A stretch of DNA of 64,000 nt from Oscillatoriales cyanobacterium (GTDB lineage Bacteria > Cyanobacteriota > Cyanobacteriia > Cyanobacteriales > Microcoleaceae). The stretch covers positions 1 to 64,000 of the forward strand of contig RDXX01000019.1 of the NCBI GenBank assembly GCA_004292955.1. The letters are read 5' to 3'. A program made the position numbers and the translations under genes. Shown here piece after piece: positions 63,701 through 64,000 of this stretch. Each line of letters opens with the position of its first letter. Position 1 is the stretch's first letter. The notes below the pieces were generated by a model that was not told the DNA's origin, ran no database searches, and saw only the letters and a program-made list of their open reading frames with translations.

Positions 63701-64000
63701 TAAAAGGAGTCAATCTTTCTCTCACCTACGGTTTAGTACCCGAAGCATCTCTCTGCTACGCAGGCTACGGTATGTTCTTAAACGCTGTTTCGGGAGATTA
63801 CAAAGCCGCGTATCAATTTGCCATGCTATCGCTGAATTTGAGTGAAAAATCTGGCAATATCGGCTTGAAGTGCAGAGCTTGTTCTTCGCTGGTTAGTATT
63901 TTTCATTACTGGTTCAACCATATTAAAGAGGCACACGCAATCAGTAATGAAGGATATCAAGCAGCTTTAGAATCAGGAGATTTAGAATATGCCGGTTATA
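60796..64000 (+). CDS. Giant Ser/Thr kinase - AAA ATPase sensor protein (partial, runs off the window)
   Basis: At least 1068 residues, open to the last base. A Hanks-type kinase domain (~12-275) has the ATP lysine in PVIIKILKED, a catalytic loop VIHKDINPSNIVF (HKD for the usual HRD) and VIDFSIS (DFS instead of DFG), then GTLAYMSPEQTGRMNR. An AAA_16 ATPase follows with LYGRQREVETLL, Walker A GYSGIGKSA and Walker B VIFLDDLQWAD, then an alpha-helical TPR-like region. Known relatives continue into GAF and histidine kinase domains. About 35 residues rich in Lys and Ser are inserted between the ATPase start and the P-loop. Confidence 0.93.
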   Translation, partial: MMAIPGVAVLALIYESSTSLVYRGRNEQDNQPVIIKILKEDYPTPEELNRYKREYDITANLNQLDGVVKMHRLQQVRNSLAMILEDFGGESLKIFMATQKFTSLGFLTTAIKVAETLGEIHAKNVIHKDINPSNIVFNPATGQVKVIDFSISSDSNQENVANKNPNFLEGTLAYMSPEQTGRMNRVIDYRTDFYSLGVTFYEVLAGQLPFTTTDPMELVHCHIAKQPVPLAELSPEIPQAISDIVMKLLAKAAEDRYQSAWGLKADLESCLFQLQTSGVISEFALGSQDISDKFQIPQKLYGRQREVETLLAAFERVAATNNRAYRIEQSQISVIKKESKSRKESSLSVLARGQHKSRSEMMLIAGYSGIGKSAMVKILDKPITRRRGYFIWGKFDQYKRTIPYSAVVSAFSELVRQLLTESEAQLAVWREKLRTAFGQNGQIIIDVIPEVELIVGAQSPVAELGPTESLNRFNLVFQNFIRVFCQPEHPLVIFLDDLQWADSATLKLIELMMTDEATQYLFLIGAYRDNEVSPTHPLMMTVETLRNQEAIINEIALSPLGVDNITHLIAETLHSDRKSVKPLAELVVSKTDGNPFFVNQFLQTLYQENLLVFHPPQLGSKGGWHWDMTQIEQCAITDNVVDLMVQKLRKLPSSTQQVLRLVACLGNEFDLNTLSLINEKEASETFSHLLPAIKSGLILPTSELESKSLDYVLFPLLILNYKFLHDRVQQAAYALIDDSQKKDVHLKIGRQILENTPAEYRADRIFELVDHLNVARSLIRDERELIELATLNLDAARRAKDATAYVAALQYLTAGMDGLTADIWDSHYDLAFALHMERANVEYLNGYFEHSEEFINITLQKARSPLEKVEIYNLLIVQYTLRAKYEEAVKAGIKALNLLGIDLPLDGLQKVIAEEFAAATNFLAGREIASLIDAPEMTVPDKKVAVKLITNFLTSAYLSNPDLWKVSVLKGVNLSLTYGLVPEASLCYAGYGMFLNAVSGDYKAAYQFAMLSLNLSEKSGNIGLKCRACSSLVSIFHYWFNHIKEAHAISNEGYQAALESGDLEYAGY

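Overview
The window looks like a chromosomal segment of a filamentous non-heterocystous (Oscillatoriales / Microcoleus-like) cyanobacterium. The evidence is dark-operative protochlorophyllide reductase genes at both ends (chlL and chlN at the left, chlB at the right), very frequent GCGATCGC-type HIP1 octamers, and many cyanobacterium-typical families (DUF3318, DUF2949, CGLD27, KTSC, SLH-type iron porin, PknB-AAA sensor kinase). The genus is an inference; no rRNA is present.

Layout. 0.1-4.4 kb: chlL, a repeat-rich acidic protein, chlN. 4.4-8.3 kb: an accessory patch with a small overlapping gene pair, a HicB antitoxin gene broken by an amber codon, a short STAND NTPase, and a two-gene graspetide-type RiPP locus (precursor plus ATP-grasp ligase). 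8.5-20.6 kb: membrane and polysaccharide genes (acyltransferase-like protein, two NodB-type deacetylases, GT2, DUF2079), then a STAS-sugar transferase fusion, an RsbW-type kinase and a WcaI-like glycosyltransferase that look like a partner-switch-controlled exopolysaccharide module. 20.9-25.5 kb: BrnA-like protein translationally coupled to an NhaC antiporter, then yqeK-rsfS-CGLD27 and an asparaginase. 25.7-27.5 kb: two identical tandem initiator tRNAs and an orphan TnpB element. 27.6-35.4 kb: sensor kinase, rhomboid, Mo-nitrogenase C-terminal-domain protein and several small or decayed genes. 35.5-49.9 kb: a minus-strand exopolysaccharide cluster (ugd, five glycosyltransferases, ABC flippase, porin, phosphatase, UDP-uronate 4-epimerase). 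50.4-53.1 kb: sensor kinase / OmpR regulator / receiver-only protein. 53.6-56.4 kb: a toxin-antitoxin graveyard with a segmental duplication. 56.4-57.9 kb: chlB. 58.5-60.2 kb: a KTSC gene cleanly split by an ISL3-type insertion sequence with 8-bp target duplication. 60.8 kb to the end: a very large Ser/Thr kinase-AAA sensor protein that runs off the window.

How the genes work together. ChlL is the ATP-dependent reductase component and ChlN/ChlB the catalytic component of light-independent chlorophyll synthesis. The Ugd and epimerase pair would supply UDP-glucuronate and UDP-galacturonate to the adjacent glycosyltransferases and flippase. The STAS fusion and its neighbouring kinase could gate the first sugar transfer of a second polysaccharide.

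The noncoding DNA is dense in structure: heptanucleotide tandem repeats of at least ten different sequences, nested palindromes, and a 121-bp MITE with 20-bp terminal inverted repeats and a 9-bp target duplication. One interspersed palindrome appears to have been built into the coding sequence of the porin. The best candidates for something undescribed are the graspetide locus, the STAS-sugar transferase partner switch, and the repeat-derived porin linker.
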